DNA of 64,000 bases from Pontibacter sp. SGAir0037. GTDB taxonomy: Bacteria; Bacteroidota; Bacteroidia; Cytophagales; Hymenobacteraceae. Under the pieces are notes generated by a model. It saw only the letters and a program-made list of their open reading frames with translations. It had not been told where the DNA came from and did not search any database. Location of the stretch: positions 4,526,001-4,590,000 of the forward strand of contig NZ_CP028092.1 of NCBI RefSeq assembly GCF_005491705.1. The letters run 5' to 3'. This document shows positions 17,978 to 27,006 of this stretch, piece after piece; the stretch's first letter is position 1; every line of letters begins with the position of its first letter. The translations under genes and the position numbers were made by a program.

Positions 17978-19291
17978 GTGAAAGTAAGAACACGAAAAAA
18001 AGATAAAGTAAACGTAATTACACTGGGTTGTTCTAAAAACCTGGTGGATTCGGAGGTGTTGATGGGGCAACTGCGTGCCAACGATATGGAGGTGGCACAC
18101 GAGTCTGATAAAGATGATTCGAATATTATTATCGTAAACACGTGTGGGTTTATTGATAATGCTAAGCAGGAATCGATTGATACCATTCTGCGTTATGCCG
18201 ATGCAAAAGAGGCAGGGCAAATAGATAAACTCTATGTAACAGGTTGTTTATCGCAGCGCTACAAAGATTCGCTGGAGGTAGAGATACCGCAGGTAGATGC
18301 ATACTTTGGCACGCTGGAGATGCCGCAACTGCTTAAGAAGCTGGAGGCTGATTATAAGCACGAGCTGATAGGAGAGCGCCTGCTGACAACTCCGTCACAC
18401 TACGCTTACTTTAAAATTGCTGAAGGTTGTAACCGCCCTTGTTCTTTCTGTGCTATTCCGTTGATGCGTGGCAAACACGTTGATCGCCCAATCGAAGACT
18501 TGGTGCGTGAGGCAAAACGTTTGGCAAGCATGGGTACAAAAGAACTCGTCCTGATTGCCCAGGACCTGACTTATTATGGCCTGCAGCACTATGGCGAGCG
18601 TAAATTGCCTGATTTGCTACGTCACCTTTCCGATGTGGAGGGTATAGAATGGATCAGGATGCAGTATGCGTACCCGTCGCAGTTCCCGATGGAGGTGTTT
18701 GATGTAATGAATGAGCGGGAGAACATCTGCAAGTATCTGGATATGCCGCTGCAGCATATCTCTGATAATATGCTGAAGACCATGCGCCGTGGCATCAGCA
18801 AGCGCAGAACCATCGAACTGGTGGATTCTATCCGTCAGCGGGTGCCAGACATTGCCTTAAGAACTACTTTGATTGCCGGTCATCCTGGTGAAACAGATAA
18901 AGATTTCCAGGAGCTGTATGACTGGGTAGAGGAAACCCGCTTCGACCGATTGGGCATTTTTGCTTACTCTCACGAAGATAACACGCACTCGTTTACTTTA
19001 GAAGACAATGTGCCGGATGAAGTGAAGCAGGAGCGCGCCGATGCTATTATGGAACTGCAGCAGGGTATTTCGGTAGAGCTGAACGAAGAAAAAGTAGGAA
19101 AGACCTATAAAGTATTATTCGACCGCAAAGAGAGCGGCTATTTTGTAGGCCGTACACAATACGATTCTCCTGAAGTAGACAATGAAGTATTGGTACCTGC
19201 TACAGATACTTACGTAAGGATCGGAGACTTTGCTCAAGTAAAGATCACCGACTCTTCCGATTTTGATTTATATGGAGAAGTGGTAGTATAG
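17978..19291 (+). CDS. rimO: Ribosomal protein uS12 methylthiotransferase RimO
   Basis: A radical-SAM enzyme that methylthiolates the conserved aspartate of ribosomal protein S12. The 437-aa length is typical. The N-terminal MTTase domain has three cluster cysteines (C18, C56, C90), the radical SAM motif CNRPCSFC gives C151, C155, C158, and a C-terminal TRAM domain ends the protein. RimO rather than MiaB is supported by the VNVITLGCSKNLVDSEVLMG start. Start is GTG at 17978. A G/C-rich hairpin follows. Confidence 0.96.
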   Translation: MKVRTRKKDKVNVITLGCSKNLVDSEVLMGQLRANDMEVAHESDKDDSNIIIVNTCGFIDNAKQESIDTILRYADAKEAGQIDKLYVTGCLSQRYKDSLEVEIPQVDAYFGTLEMPQLLKKLEADYKHELIGERLLTTPSHYAYFKIAEGCNRPCSFCAIPLMRGKHVDRPIEDLVREAKRLASMGTKELVLIAQDLTYYGLQHYGERKLPDLLRHLSDVEGIEWIRMQYAYPSQFPMEVFDVMNERENICKYLDMPLQHISDNMLKTMRRGISKRRTIELVDSIRQRVPDIALRTTLIAGHPGETDKDFQELYDWVEETRFDRLGIFAYSHEDNTHSFTLEDNVPDEVKQERADAIMELQQGISVELNEEKVGKTYKVLFDRKESGYFVGRTQYDSPEVDNEVLVPATDTYVRIGDFAQVKITDSSDFDLYGEVVV

Positions 19292-19296
19292 GAGCT

Positions 19297-19337
19297 CTCC
19301 CTGCTCTCTCCTGAAACAGGGAAGGGCAGGGAGGTTT
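19297..19337. terminator. Hairpin between convergent rimO and PH-domain gene
   Basis: Arms CTCCCTGC (19297-19304) and GCAGGGAG (19326-19333), followed by GTTTT on the plus strand. Confidence 0.6.
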
Positions 19338-19717
19338 TACTTCAGTACATACTTACTCAGCACTTTATACGCCTCATTTACATTATCGCCTTTTCTGAAC
19401 TCCTGCTTTATAGTTGGGGTGGATTCACCTGTTAGCCAGATCTTCAGTTCAGCGTCAAAATCCATCATGCCGGCACTTTCTTTAGAGAACATTTTAATGC
19501 TGGCGTAGGGAATGCTCTGGTAATCGATTTTAGAGCCGGTAATACCCTGTTTATAAACCATAATAAGGCGTTTGTTGGTAAATACCAGCATGTCGCGGAT
19601 AAGCTTAAAAGCTTTTTCTATCTGCTCATCAGGAAGCAGAATTGGCTGAAATTCTTTGCTTATTTTGTCTGTAGATACTTCGGAGGCATGCCCCATTAAG
19701 CCATTTAACAATCCCAT
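19337..19717 (-). CDS. PH-domain-containing protein (bacterial PH type)
   Basis: The 126-aa protein shows the bacterial PH pattern: EQIEKAFKLIRDMLVFTNKRLIMVYK (two strands with the FTNKRLI motif, residues about 32-57), then SIPYASIKMFSKES and a final helix. Family members are cytoplasmic, and their ligands are unknown. Encoded alone, between rimO (convergent) and gpx (same strand, 46 bp upstream). Confidence 0.85.
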   Translation of the reverse strand: MGLLNGLMGHASEVSTDKISKEFQPILLPDEQIEKAFKLIRDMLVFTNKRLIMVYKQGITGSKIDYQSIPYASIKMFSKESAGMMDFDAELKIWLTGESTPTIKQEFRKGDNVNEAYKVLSKYVLK

Positions 19718-19763
19718 AGTTTTATAGTTTAAGTTTTCTTTTCGGGTAGCGGAACTATCGTAT

Positions 19764-20255
19764 TTACTGTTTTTTTGCCAGCAGTTGCTCTATATAAGGC
19801 TCTATTTTCTCTGGCTTAGTGATTGGCGCGAAACGTTTTACCGGCTTACCGTTTGAATCAATTAGAAACTTAGTAAAATTCCACTTGATTCTAGTGCCAA
19901 ACAACCCGCCCAGCTTAGCTTTCAAATACTTAAATACGGGGTGTGTATTGTCTCCGTTCACATCTATTTTATCGAACATGGGGAAGCTAACACCATAGTT
20001 AATCAGGCAGCCTTCTTCTATTTCTTTTCTGCCTCCAGGCTCCTGGTTTCCAAACTGGTTGCAGGGAAAGCCAAGAATAACAAGACCTTCATCCTTATGC
20101 TTTTGGTAAAGTGTTTCCAATCCCTCGTATTGCGGAGTAAGGCCACATTTACTGGCCGTGTTCACCACTAAAACTACTTTGCCTTTATAAGACTCCATCG
20201 GTACTTGCTTTCCCTGAAGAGATGTGGCCGATAGCTGATAAAATTCTTTTTCCAT
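19764..20255 (-). CDS. Glutathione peroxidase family (thiol peroxidase)
   Basis: It reduces hydroperoxides, probably with thioredoxin (or bacillithiol) as donor. The catalytic residues are C37 (ASKCGLT), Q67 within FPCNQFGNQEPG and W125-N126 in KWNFTKF; there is Cys instead of selenocysteine. Start choice: the frame is open to 20276, but the -7 element lies at 20274-20281, so that Met would lie upstream of transcription start. The ATG at 20255 has AGGAAATTA before it and gives a normal 163-aa protein. Confidence 0.93.
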   Translation of the reverse strand: MEKEFYQLSATSLQGKQVPMESYKGKVVLVVNTASKCGLTPQYEGLETLYQKHKDEGLVILGFPCNQFGNQEPGGRKEIEEGCLINYGVSFPMFDKIDVNGDNTHPVFKYLKAKLGGLFGTRIKWNFTKFLIDSNGKPVKRFAPITKPEKIEPYIEQLLAKKQ

Positions 20256-20273
20256 TAATTTCCTGTGTTTGCT

Positions 20274-20281
20274 CAAATATA
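20274..20281 (-). promoter_or_regulatory. -7 promoter element (TATATTTG) for gpx
   Basis: Exact TAnnTTTG on the minus strand, about 18 bp before the chosen gpx start. It decides that start. Confidence 0.6.
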
Positions 20282-20399
20282 AGCTTTATCTGATAACCGG
20301 AAATTCCACTATAAAGTTTTAGTGAATCATTTTGCCCCGGAAGCTTTTAAATGCGATCAGAAGCAAGACTGGGTAAATGAGGCGAGGGGCAAAAGAAAA

Positions 20400-20425
20400 G
20401 GCAAAATAAGTATCCTTATTTTGCC
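20400..20425 (-). terminator. Terminator after mnmD
   Basis: An 11-bp perfect stem GGCAAAATAAG / CTTATTTTGCC with a 4-base loop, followed on the minus strand by TTTTC. It is 25 bp after the mnmD stop. Confidence 0.7.
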
Positions 20426-20449
20426 CGTAGTATCATCTGTAGAATTTGA

Positions 20450-21124
20450 TCAGATAGGTTTGATGCCTCTTGTCATCTCACGTTTTCCCGGAGGTCCGGG
20501 CAGAGCTTCCACCTCAAATCCGGCTGCTTTTAAGCTTCTTTTAAAAGATCCTTTCGCACAATAAGTTACCAGAATTCCGCCAGGGCGAAGGGCATTGTAC
20601 AGTTTCACGAACATGGCATCTTCCCAAAGCTCCGGTTGCTTCTCAGGAGCAAAGGCATCAAAATAAACAATGTCGTAATAAGAATCAGGAGAGTAGAATT
20701 CCTCTAGCGCCTCGTGTATCTTCTGCAAAGTGAAGTATGGGATCAGGCTAACAGGCTCATTCCAGGGGCTGGAGTGCATTTCTGTAAAAGTATCATACAG
20801 CTCAGGGTTCAGGATCAGCTTGTTGTAGTGCAGCTTATTCACCACTTCCGGGCCTAACGGATACTTTTCCAGGGTGTCGTACTGTATAAAAGCCTTGTGC
20901 GAAAGAGCATATGGGTAGGTAAGAATGGCGTTGAGGCCAGTGCCAAAACCTACTTCTAAAATCTTGATATCCTTCTTAATATTAAGCACATGTTCCAGCC
21001 CATGCTTAATAAAAACATGACGCGACTCTTGTAAGGCTCCATGCACCGAATGATAGTGCTCGTTCAGCTTTGGAACATATAGGGTATTAGACCCATCTTT
21101 GGTCTGTCGTATTTCGAGGAGCAT
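20450..21124 (-). CDS. mnmD: tRNA (mnm5s2U34) methyltransferase MnmD
   Basis: A SAM-dependent methyltransferase that makes the last methylation of the mnm5s2U wobble base. The 224-aa protein equals the MnmC N-domain alone, without the FAD oxidase domain. Seen: EVGFGTGLN (57-65) for SAM, and DIVYFDAFAPEKQPELW with DAFAP at 156-160, the MnmC/MnmD signature. It has its own promoter and terminator. Confidence 0.92.
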   Translation of the reverse strand: MLLEIRQTKDGSNTLYVPKLNEHYHSVHGALQESRHVFIKHGLEHVLNIKKDIKILEVGFGTGLNAILTYPYALSHKAFIQYDTLEKYPLGPEVVNKLHYNKLILNPELYDTFTEMHSSPWNEPVSLIPYFTLQKIHEALEEFYSPDSYYDIVYFDAFAPEKQPELWEDAMFVKLYNALRPGGILVTYCAKGSFKRSLKAAGFEVEALPGPPGKREMTRGIKPI

Positions 21125-21142
21125 ATTTTTTGTGTTACCTTA

Positions 21143-21150
21143 CAAATATA
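21143..21150 (-). promoter_or_regulatory. -7 promoter element (TATATTTG) for mnmD
   Basis: Exact TAnnTTTG on the minus strand, 18 bp before the mnmD ATG. Confidence 0.55.
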
Positions 21151-21256
21151 AGTATATGTTATACGTGTGTGCAATAGTATGTACTCACTTTAGTAATTGG
21201 GAGTATGCAGCATACGTATATATTATTCCTATGTTATAGCCTTTAAAGAAATAACT

Positions 21257-21685
21257 ATGGCGCGAATAAAAGTAGAAATACCTGAAACTACAATTTTTGA
21301 AACACAGCTACCAATCAGGATAACCGACTTAAACTATGGAAACCACTTAGGCAACGATGCCTTGCTATCAATTTTGCATGAAGCCAGACTTCGTTTACTG
21401 CAAAGCCTTGGCTACACAGAGCTGAACCTGGGGGGAACCAGTATGATTATGGCCGATGTAGCAATAGAGTATAAAGGCGAAGGCTTTTACGGAGACACAC
21501 TCACTATAAAAATGGCTTTTGCCGATATGCATAGGTATGGTTTCGATATCACCTACCATGTACTGAACCAGCTTAGCAAAGAAGTAGCCCGGGCCAAGAC
21601 CGGAATACTTTGCTTTAACTACACTACCCGAAAATTGATGCCGTTGCCCGATGAAGTAAAGGCTAAAATTGAAACTAATGCCTGA
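21257..21685 (+). CDS. Acyl-CoA thioesterase (hotdog fold)
   Basis: The 142-aa protein fits a single hotdog domain: RITDLNYGNHLGNDALLSILHEARL (residues about 20-45), in which the N-Y-G-N-H loop resembles the Y-x-D/N-x-N-H motif of 4HBT thioesterases, then the central helix and the long antiparallel sheet. Substrate is unknown. I chose ATG 21257 (MARIKVEIPE) because the longer frame adds a non-family N-terminus. It ends 21 bp before rlmN, whose promoter lies in that gap. Confidence 0.83.
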   Translation: MARIKVEIPETTIFETQLPIRITDLNYGNHLGNDALLSILHEARLRLLQSLGYTELNLGGTSMIMADVAIEYKGEGFYGDTLTIKMAFADMHRYGFDITYHVLNQLSKEVARAKTGILCFNYTTRKLMPLPDEVKAKIETNA

Positions 21686-21694
21686 GGAATTTTG

Positions 21695-21702
21695 TAATTT
21701 TG
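21695..21702 (+). promoter_or_regulatory. -7 promoter element (TAATTTTG) for rlmN
   Basis: Exact TAnnTTTG with only 4 bases (CAGT) before the ATG at 21707. Transcription would begin at or very near the start codon, suggesting a leaderless mRNA. Confidence 0.55.
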
Positions 21703-21706
21703 CAGT

Positions 21707-22771
21707 ATGAACTTAATTGCAGACATAAACATCATCAATAAAAAGGATATCCGTAAGTTATCTCTGGACGACCTGAAGGCTTGGCTGGTAGAGAATGGCG
21801 AAAAACCGTTCCGGGCAAAGCAGGTACACGACTGGCTCTGGAAGCATGCGGCGCAGTCGTTTGAGGAGATGAACAATGTCTCGCTGGCGCTGCGTGAGAA
21901 GCTGGAGCTGAACTTTTCCATCAACTCGGTGCAGGTGGCTACAAAGCAGCTGAGTTCTGATGGCACGATCAAGTCAGCTTTCAGGCTGTATGATAATAAC
22001 ATTGTAGAAGGTGTGCTGATACCACACGATGAGCGTAAAACCGCTTGCGTTTCCAGCCAGGTAGGTTGCTCGCTTACCTGTAAGTTTTGCGCAACAGGCT
22101 ATATGGATCGTGTGCGTAACCTGGATGCCGCCGAAATTTACGACCAGGTGGTACGCATTAATGAGCAGAGCCTACAGCAGTATGGTGAGCCATTAACGAA
22201 CATTGTATATATGGGAATGGGTGAGCCGATGCTGAACTACGCTAATGTAATGAAGAGCATCGAGTACATCACTTCTCCGAATGGTTTAAATATGGCGGCT
22301 CGTCGTATTACAGTAAGTACAGCAGGTATAGCCAAAATGATCAGGAAGATGGCTGACGATGGCATTAAAGCTAACCTGGCACTATCGCTGCACGCGGCAA
22401 ACGACGAAAAGCGTAACCAGATTATGCCGATTAACGAAACTAACTCTTTGGTGGCTATATCGGACGCTTTAAAGTATTATCACCAGGTAACAGGGCGTAA
22501 GGTAACGTACGAGTACATCGTGTTTGATAATTTTAACGATACGCTACAAGATGCCGAAGAACTGCTGCGTTTCACAAAGCTGATCCCCTGCAAGGTAAAC
22601 CTGATAGAGTATAACCCTATTGAAAATGCTGATTTTGTAAATACAGCAGATGATCGCCTGCAGGATTTCATCTACTACCTGGCAGATAGAGGTGTGCAGG
22701 TGAATGTACGCCGCAGCCGTGGCAAAGATATTGATGCAGCCTGCGGGCAACTTGCTGTCAAAGAGAAATAA
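21707..22771 (+). CDS. rlmN: 23S rRNA A2503 / tRNA A37 C2-methyltransferase RlmN
   Basis: A radical-SAM enzyme that methylates C2 of adenosine 2503 of 23S rRNA. The 354-aa protein has the cluster motif CSLTCKFC (C121, C125, C128), the methyl-carrier cysteine C346 in DAACGQL and the N-terminal GEKPFRAKQVHDWLW rRNA-binding region. C114 precedes the cluster motif as usual. Start ATG 21707 sits directly after a -7 promoter element. Confidence 0.97.
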   Translation: MNLIADINIINKKDIRKLSLDDLKAWLVENGEKPFRAKQVHDWLWKHAAQSFEEMNNVSLALREKLELNFSINSVQVATKQLSSDGTIKSAFRLYDNNIVEGVLIPHDERKTACVSSQVGCSLTCKFCATGYMDRVRNLDAAEIYDQVVRINEQSLQQYGEPLTNIVYMGMGEPMLNYANVMKSIEYITSPNGLNMAARRITVSTAGIAKMIRKMADDGIKANLALSLHAANDEKRNQIMPINETNSLVAISDALKYYHQVTGRKVTYEYIVFDNFNDTLQDAEELLRFTKLIPCKVNLIEYNPIENADFVNTADDRLQDFIYYLADRGVQVNVRRSRGKDIDAACGQLAVKEK

Positions 22772-22793
22772 GCTCTTAAAGCTCCTCTTAAAA

Positions 22794-22829
22794 AGAAAGC
22801 CTTTACCTGAAGCGAGGTAAAGGCTTTCT
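22794..22829. terminator. Bidirectional terminator between rlmN and yihY
   Basis: A 15-bp perfect stem (22794-22808 with 22815-22829) with loop GAAGCG; A-rich before and T-rich after. It lies between convergent genes. Confidence 0.88.
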
Positions 22830-22834
22830 ACATT

Positions 22835-23800
22835 TTACCCTTTCTTGTTGAACCTGCCTTCTGCAGGTGGCCTGCCGCTGGCTTTATCGTCTGGGTGCTC
22901 TACTACCTCTACTTCTTTGTAAAATACAGCATGTTCTTTAGGCCTGATGGCCTGGCCTAACTCGCAGGCATATTGCTGCGTAAATTCGGCACCGAACAGC
23001 ACAATGGCCGAAGTATAATAAATCCAGATAAGTACCACAATAATAGAACCCGCTGCACCATAAGCAGAGCCTGGATCGCTGGTGCCAATAAACCAGCCGA
23101 TCAGTACCTTGCCAATTCCAAACAAAGTGGCTGTAATTAAAGCACCCACCCATACGTCTCTCCACCGGATGATGCCATCTGGCAGGAAGCGGAAAATCAG
23201 TGCAAAGAGTACTGTAATGATACCTATAGAAAGAACCAGGTCTGTAATAGTGATAAACACCACACTGATTTCAGGCAGCATTTTAGTTATATAATCGCTT
23301 AACACAGCTATAACGGCACTTACAAAGAAGGAAACCAGCATTAGTAAAGCAATGCTTAATACAATGCCAAAGGAGAAAAGGCGCACTTTAAGCATTTTTA
23401 CAATGCCATTTGTTGGTTTGGGCTTTAGGTTCCATACCCGGTTTAGCGACTCCTGCAAAGTGGCAAAAAAAGTGGTGGAAGCAAATATAAGTGTGCCTAA
23501 ACCAATCCAGAAGGCGAGACCACCTTCTTCGCTTTCGCTGGCGTTCTGTACGACACCTTGTATAGCTTCTGCAGCATTTTCTCCGATGGCATCAGAAATC
23601 TGTTCCGAAAGTTCTCCTGAAACAGCTTGCTCACCCAGGAAAAAACCTGCGGCCCGTATAATAATTACCAGCAAAGGAGGAATAGAGAATATGGCATTAA
23701 AGGCAAGAGCAGCAGCCAATAGCAAAGAACTGTTGTCAGTAAATCCGGAGATAGCTGATTTAAAAAGGCTGAATACTGTTTTAACTGAAAATTTTGCCAT
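22835..23800 (-). CDS. YihY/BrkB-family inner-membrane protein
   Basis: The 321-aa protein has about six transmembrane segments, with the family motif LAAALAFNAIFSIPPLLVII near the start (residues ~27-46), FFATLQESLNRVWN (109-122) and GAAGSIIVVLIWIYYTS in the C-terminal half. These match YihY (formerly misnamed RNase BN). Role is uncertain. The C-terminal tail is soluble and charged. It is convergent with rlmN. Confidence 0.92.
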   Translation of the reverse strand: MAKFSVKTVFSLFKSAISGFTDNSSLLLAAALAFNAIFSIPPLLVIIIRAAGFFLGEQAVSGELSEQISDAIGENAAEAIQGVVQNASESEEGGLAFWIGLGTLIFASTTFFATLQESLNRVWNLKPKPTNGIVKMLKVRLFSFGIVLSIALLMLVSFFVSAVIAVLSDYITKMLPEISVVFITITDLVLSIGIITVLFALIFRFLPDGIIRWRDVWVGALITATLFGIGKVLIGWFIGTSDPGSAYGAAGSIIVVLIWIYYTSAIVLFGAEFTQQYACELGQAIRPKEHAVFYKEVEVVEHPDDKASGRPPAEGRFNKKG

Positions 23801-23919
23801 AGGCTTTTGTTCGTTTCATTCAATTTGCATAAGATTTTTTTGATACGTCTTGCTTTGCTATTTAGTTAGTTTATACAATAACCGGATGCTTTACCAACTC
23901 CTGATATGGCCCAAAAAAA

Positions 23920-23953
23920 GCGTTGGGTGCCAGCACTAGCTGGCACCCAACGC
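23920..23953 (-). terminator. Terminator after DUF4403 gene
   Basis: A 15-bp perfect stem GCGTTGGGTGCCAGC / GCTGGCACCCAACGC with a 4-base loop. On the minus strand it is followed by CTTTTTTT. Confidence 0.9.
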
Positions 23954-23976
23954 TTGTATAATCCGGGTTAATACAG

Positions 23977-25431
23977 TTATAGTTTATCTACTGTGGCTGT
24001 CATATTGCCTTTCGCTGTTACAATGGCTTTAATGCCTTCAGGTGTCAGGTAAATATTATCCGGTGTGATCTCCTTAATAGTACCGCGCAGCAACACCGAC
24101 TCATGTACTCTGCCTGATTGGTTTAAGGTGGTTTGTAACATGCTTTTAGCTGCCGTTATCTGGCTTTGCACCGGGATGTTTACCTGGCTCTGAATCATGT
24201 CCTTGAACTTGTTTTTTGCCAGCCAGCTGGCAGTGCTTAATAGCTTGTCTTTTGTATCCAGGTCATAATCAACATCGCGTACTTTGATAGAGGCTGATGG
24301 GGCATCATAATAGGGTGTGCCGCGCAGGTATACCTTACCAACAATCTTCTTCGTGAAAATACCAGCTTTCGTTTTACCGTCTACATCGAGCATCAGCACC
24401 AGTTGCTCACCACTTGGTGTAATGGCGGCATCTTTAACAGTTACCTGGCTTTTATCGCCATCAAACTTATAGGTCTGGTTAGCTACCTGCTCATGCAGCA
24501 TTTTGCTGGCGTGTGCATACGGAATGGTGGCCGTTAAACCAATCTGGATATCCTCCCCCATGCGGCTGTCTACAATAAGCTTTGGCAGATTCTTATTTAG
24601 CTGTACCTGTGGCTTGCCGTCTGTAGATACAGTTATGTAAGACGAAATGCCAAGTCTTGTGCTCAAAACTCCGTTTTTAGCAACAAGCGGAGCTATGCGT
24701 ACTTCTTTAGGGACAATAGAAAGCCAGGCATTCAGATTATCGTCTATCTTTACTGGCTGCTGTATCAGTTGCCAGGCATCTGCCACATACTTGCGCATAT
24801 CGAGGTAATTTTGCAGTTCTTTATCCAGTTGCTTAGATAAAGCAGACATCTGGCTACGTAAAGCAGGCTCCACAAATCGTGCTAAGCCTATTTTTAAAGG
24901 CCCTAGTTGCAGGGTTGGTTTGGTTTCGCCCCACTCAAAGTTGCCGCTGGTAATTGTATTGATTTTGTAGTCTTCGGTCAGGCCAATTCTGCTTTCTGTT
25001 TTAATTACCATATCAAAAGACGTGTCTTCTGTTTTATCAATAGCCGGGCAGAACTTACAAGGGTCCCATTTCCAGCGTCCTTTGGCATATATATGCAGGG
25101 GAATGCTGAAGTATATTTTATCTTGTTCGGCACGAATGCTCATGCGGCTTTTCTTAGACACTATAACGGCAACGTTATCGTCATCTAATTTATCGTCTTT
25201 GTAAAGAATGCCGTTCAGCTCCTGGTTAAGCTTTTGTTCTATAGTGGCTATAGAAACCGATACAGGCACAGAGATAGAGGAAAGCTGTGGCTGATATACC
25301 GGAGCTGTTGCTACAGCAGTTGAAGGTGAATCTGCATTAAGTTTCGAAGTGCTGGTGCAACCCTGCAGCAGCAGAGTACCAGAGCAGAAGATTGCTAAAA
25401 AGAAGGTGTTTATTTGAGTTAACTTTCTCAC
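23977..25431 (-). CDS. DUF4403-family lipoprotein
   Basis: The 484-aa protein has a lipoprotein signal with lipobox LLQGC (C25). Its body shows the DUF4403 pattern: SSISVPVSVSIATIEQKLNQ near residue 50, the WKWDPCKFCPA Cys segment, FVEPALRSQM, and the C-terminal KNKFKDMIQSQVN region. DUF4403 proteins are large envelope lipoproteins with two BPI-like halves; a lipid-binding role is inference. It stands as a single gene with its own terminator. Confidence 0.88.
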   Translation of the reverse strand: MRKLTQINTFFLAIFCSGTLLLQGCTSTSKLNADSPSTAVATAPVYQPQLSSISVPVSVSIATIEQKLNQELNGILYKDDKLDDDNVAVIVSKKSRMSIRAEQDKIYFSIPLHIYAKGRWKWDPCKFCPAIDKTEDTSFDMVIKTESRIGLTEDYKINTITSGNFEWGETKPTLQLGPLKIGLARFVEPALRSQMSALSKQLDKELQNYLDMRKYVADAWQLIQQPVKIDDNLNAWLSIVPKEVRIAPLVAKNGVLSTRLGISSYITVSTDGKPQVQLNKNLPKLIVDSRMGEDIQIGLTATIPYAHASKMLHEQVANQTYKFDGDKSQVTVKDAAITPSGEQLVLMLDVDGKTKAGIFTKKIVGKVYLRGTPYYDAPSASIKVRDVDYDLDTKDKLLSTASWLAKNKFKDMIQSQVNIPVQSQITAAKSMLQTTLNQSGRVHESVLLRGTIKEITPDNIYLTPEGIKAIVTAKGNMTATVDKL

Positions 25432-25530
25432 GTATAAGCTGATTTAAAAAATAGCGATGCAAGTTACAACGGCTTTTTCATTTCAGCTATCAATTGCAAG
25501 GTTTGTGCCGTGAAATTTAATTTTTCAGGA

Positions 25531-25848
25531 CTACAGCAAAGCCTGTAACATTTTCCGGAGTTCCTGTTCAGTGGCGGCAATTCCGCAATCTACTAGTTTA
25601 CCTTCTCTGTAAATAGCAAAGAAGGGCGTACCCGTTAATTTTACTTCTTTACTGGATACAGGATTTTCTTTGGCATTCATCCTGACAAAGGTAATGCCTT
25701 CATATTCAGGAGCTGTAGATAGTAGATTGAATTTGGGGTGCAGTTGTTTACAGATGGGGCAGTTTTCGTCTGTAAATTTTACAATTACTTTGGGCTTTTG
25801 AAAAATCAGCTGTCTTAGTTCTTTATCGTTTGATTCTAAAATAGTCAT
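25531..25848 (-). CDS. Thioredoxin-family protein (CPIC)
   Basis: The 105-aa protein has the thioredoxin fold with CPIC at residues 30-33 (FTDENCPICKQLHP) and a cis-Pro strand TGTPFF. The CxxC is thioredoxin-like but replaces the usual W-C-G-P-C. No signal peptide, so it is cytoplasmic. Its partner is unknown. Located between the DUF4403 and DUF3891 genes on the same strand with 99 and 104 bp gaps. Confidence 0.87.
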   Translation of the reverse strand: MTILESNDKELRQLIFQKPKVIVKFTDENCPICKQLHPKFNLLSTAPEYEGITFVRMNAKENPVSSKEVKLTGTPFFAIYREGKLVDCGIAATEQELRKMLQALL

Positions 25849-25952
25849 TGGTTGTTGGTTTAGCTAAAACTGTGCAGGCTCACCTGTACCAGCTTTTTTG
25901 CTTGTATAGACGAGGAAAGCCTGACATTGGTTAATGAATAGATGCGAGCAGC

Positions 25953-26678
25953 TTACCTGGCTAATGTCCATGTCTTCCGCTTTACTTCTGCCTTGTGCAG
26001 GGCTTGTGCCAGTTCCGAATCGTTGCTGTATTGCAGTTGCTGCAGCGTACGGTATTCTACCTGAACATCCAGCTTATTTTGCTCAAAAGGCCAGGGAGCT
26101 ACCTGAATGGCTTTATCTTTTAAATGTTTTATAAAGTAAGTATTTCCGTCGGGGCCAGCCGTTATTTCAAGTGTACGTTCGTCTTCGGGCAGCTCGTTTC
26201 GGCATAGAATCAGGGAAAGGCGATCGCACCATTGCATAATGGTATACGCCTGCTCTGCTTCCTGTTTGTTTACTCCAACACTTTTCCTGCATCGCTTTTG
26301 CAGCGCCACCTGTTCATCCATAAAAGCCGCTATGTCTTTGCTCTTGCCTCGCTGGCTCTCATACAGGTAGCTCATGTGCATAGATGTCAGCAGCGTTACC
26401 CATTGGCTCTGGAACCGCACCTCCTGCATCAGGTCTTTGGCCTGTTCTATGGTAACAGGTAGCAAGGTGAAATCAGCTGGTGCGCCTGCTTTGGTTAATC
26501 CATCCTTTCCATGCCAGGTCTTCTGCCTGTTGTCGTGGTTGGCTATAGCAATAATGGTTTCTACCCAGTGGCGGGAGCGTAAGGCAGGTTTCAGGGAACA
26601 GGCCAGCTGTGCTGCCAATACGCCATGTGCCTGTTGGTAAATTACTTCCCAGCCTTCAGCTATTGCATTTACAATCAT
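25953..26678 (-). CDS. DUF3891-family protein
   Basis: The 241-aa protein resembles DUF3891: an early QQAHGVLAAQLA segment, then HWVETIIAIANHDNRQ (H-D pair as in metal-binding HD-like helical bundles), and WCDRLSLILC. This suggests a helical, possibly metal-dependent fold (inference). No signal peptide. Function is unknown. Confidence 0.82.
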   Translation of the reverse strand: MIVNAIAEGWEVIYQQAHGVLAAQLACSLKPALRSRHWVETIIAIANHDNRQKTWHGKDGLTKAGAPADFTLLPVTIEQAKDLMQEVRFQSQWVTLLTSMHMSYLYESQRGKSKDIAAFMDEQVALQKRCRKSVGVNKQEAEQAYTIMQWCDRLSLILCRNELPEDERTLEITAGPDGNTYFIKHLKDKAIQVAPWPFEQNKLDVQVEYRTLQQLQYSNDSELAQALHKAEVKRKTWTLAR

Positions 26679-27006
26679 AGGAGTCGCTTAAAATTGTTTG
26701 CTAAAACTGAAGAACTGTTTTTTGAATGAAAAGTTAGGTAAGGCTGTTTAAACGGTAGAGCTGTGAGGTACAATAGTTGGTTAATGCTGCTAGCTATACT
26801 TGCCTAATTGCTTGTTAGCCTGCTACAGGTTTATGAGTTAAGTAAAGGCAGAATTGAAAATTAGCTATCTTTGTGTATCAAAGTTTTCAGTCAAAACGGC
26901 AGGTAACAAAGATTTGGCAAAAGAGTTGTATAAGAAGTATAGTGCTTTCTAGCAGGGAGCTAAGATTCCAACAGCAGCATTTGTAGTTTTATTTACACCA
27001 GATATC
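26679..27006. other. Intergenic region before DUF4834 gene
   Basis: 328 bp between divergent genes. It contains the -7 element TATCTTTG at 26866-26873, so the mRNA leader to the DUF4834 start would be about 130 bases. No convincing gene or strong hairpin was seen. Confidence 0.5.
26866..26873 (+). promoter_or_regulatory. -7 promoter element (TATCTTTG)
   Basis: Exact TAnnTTTG on the plus strand, 133 bp before the DUF4834 start. Confidence 0.5.
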
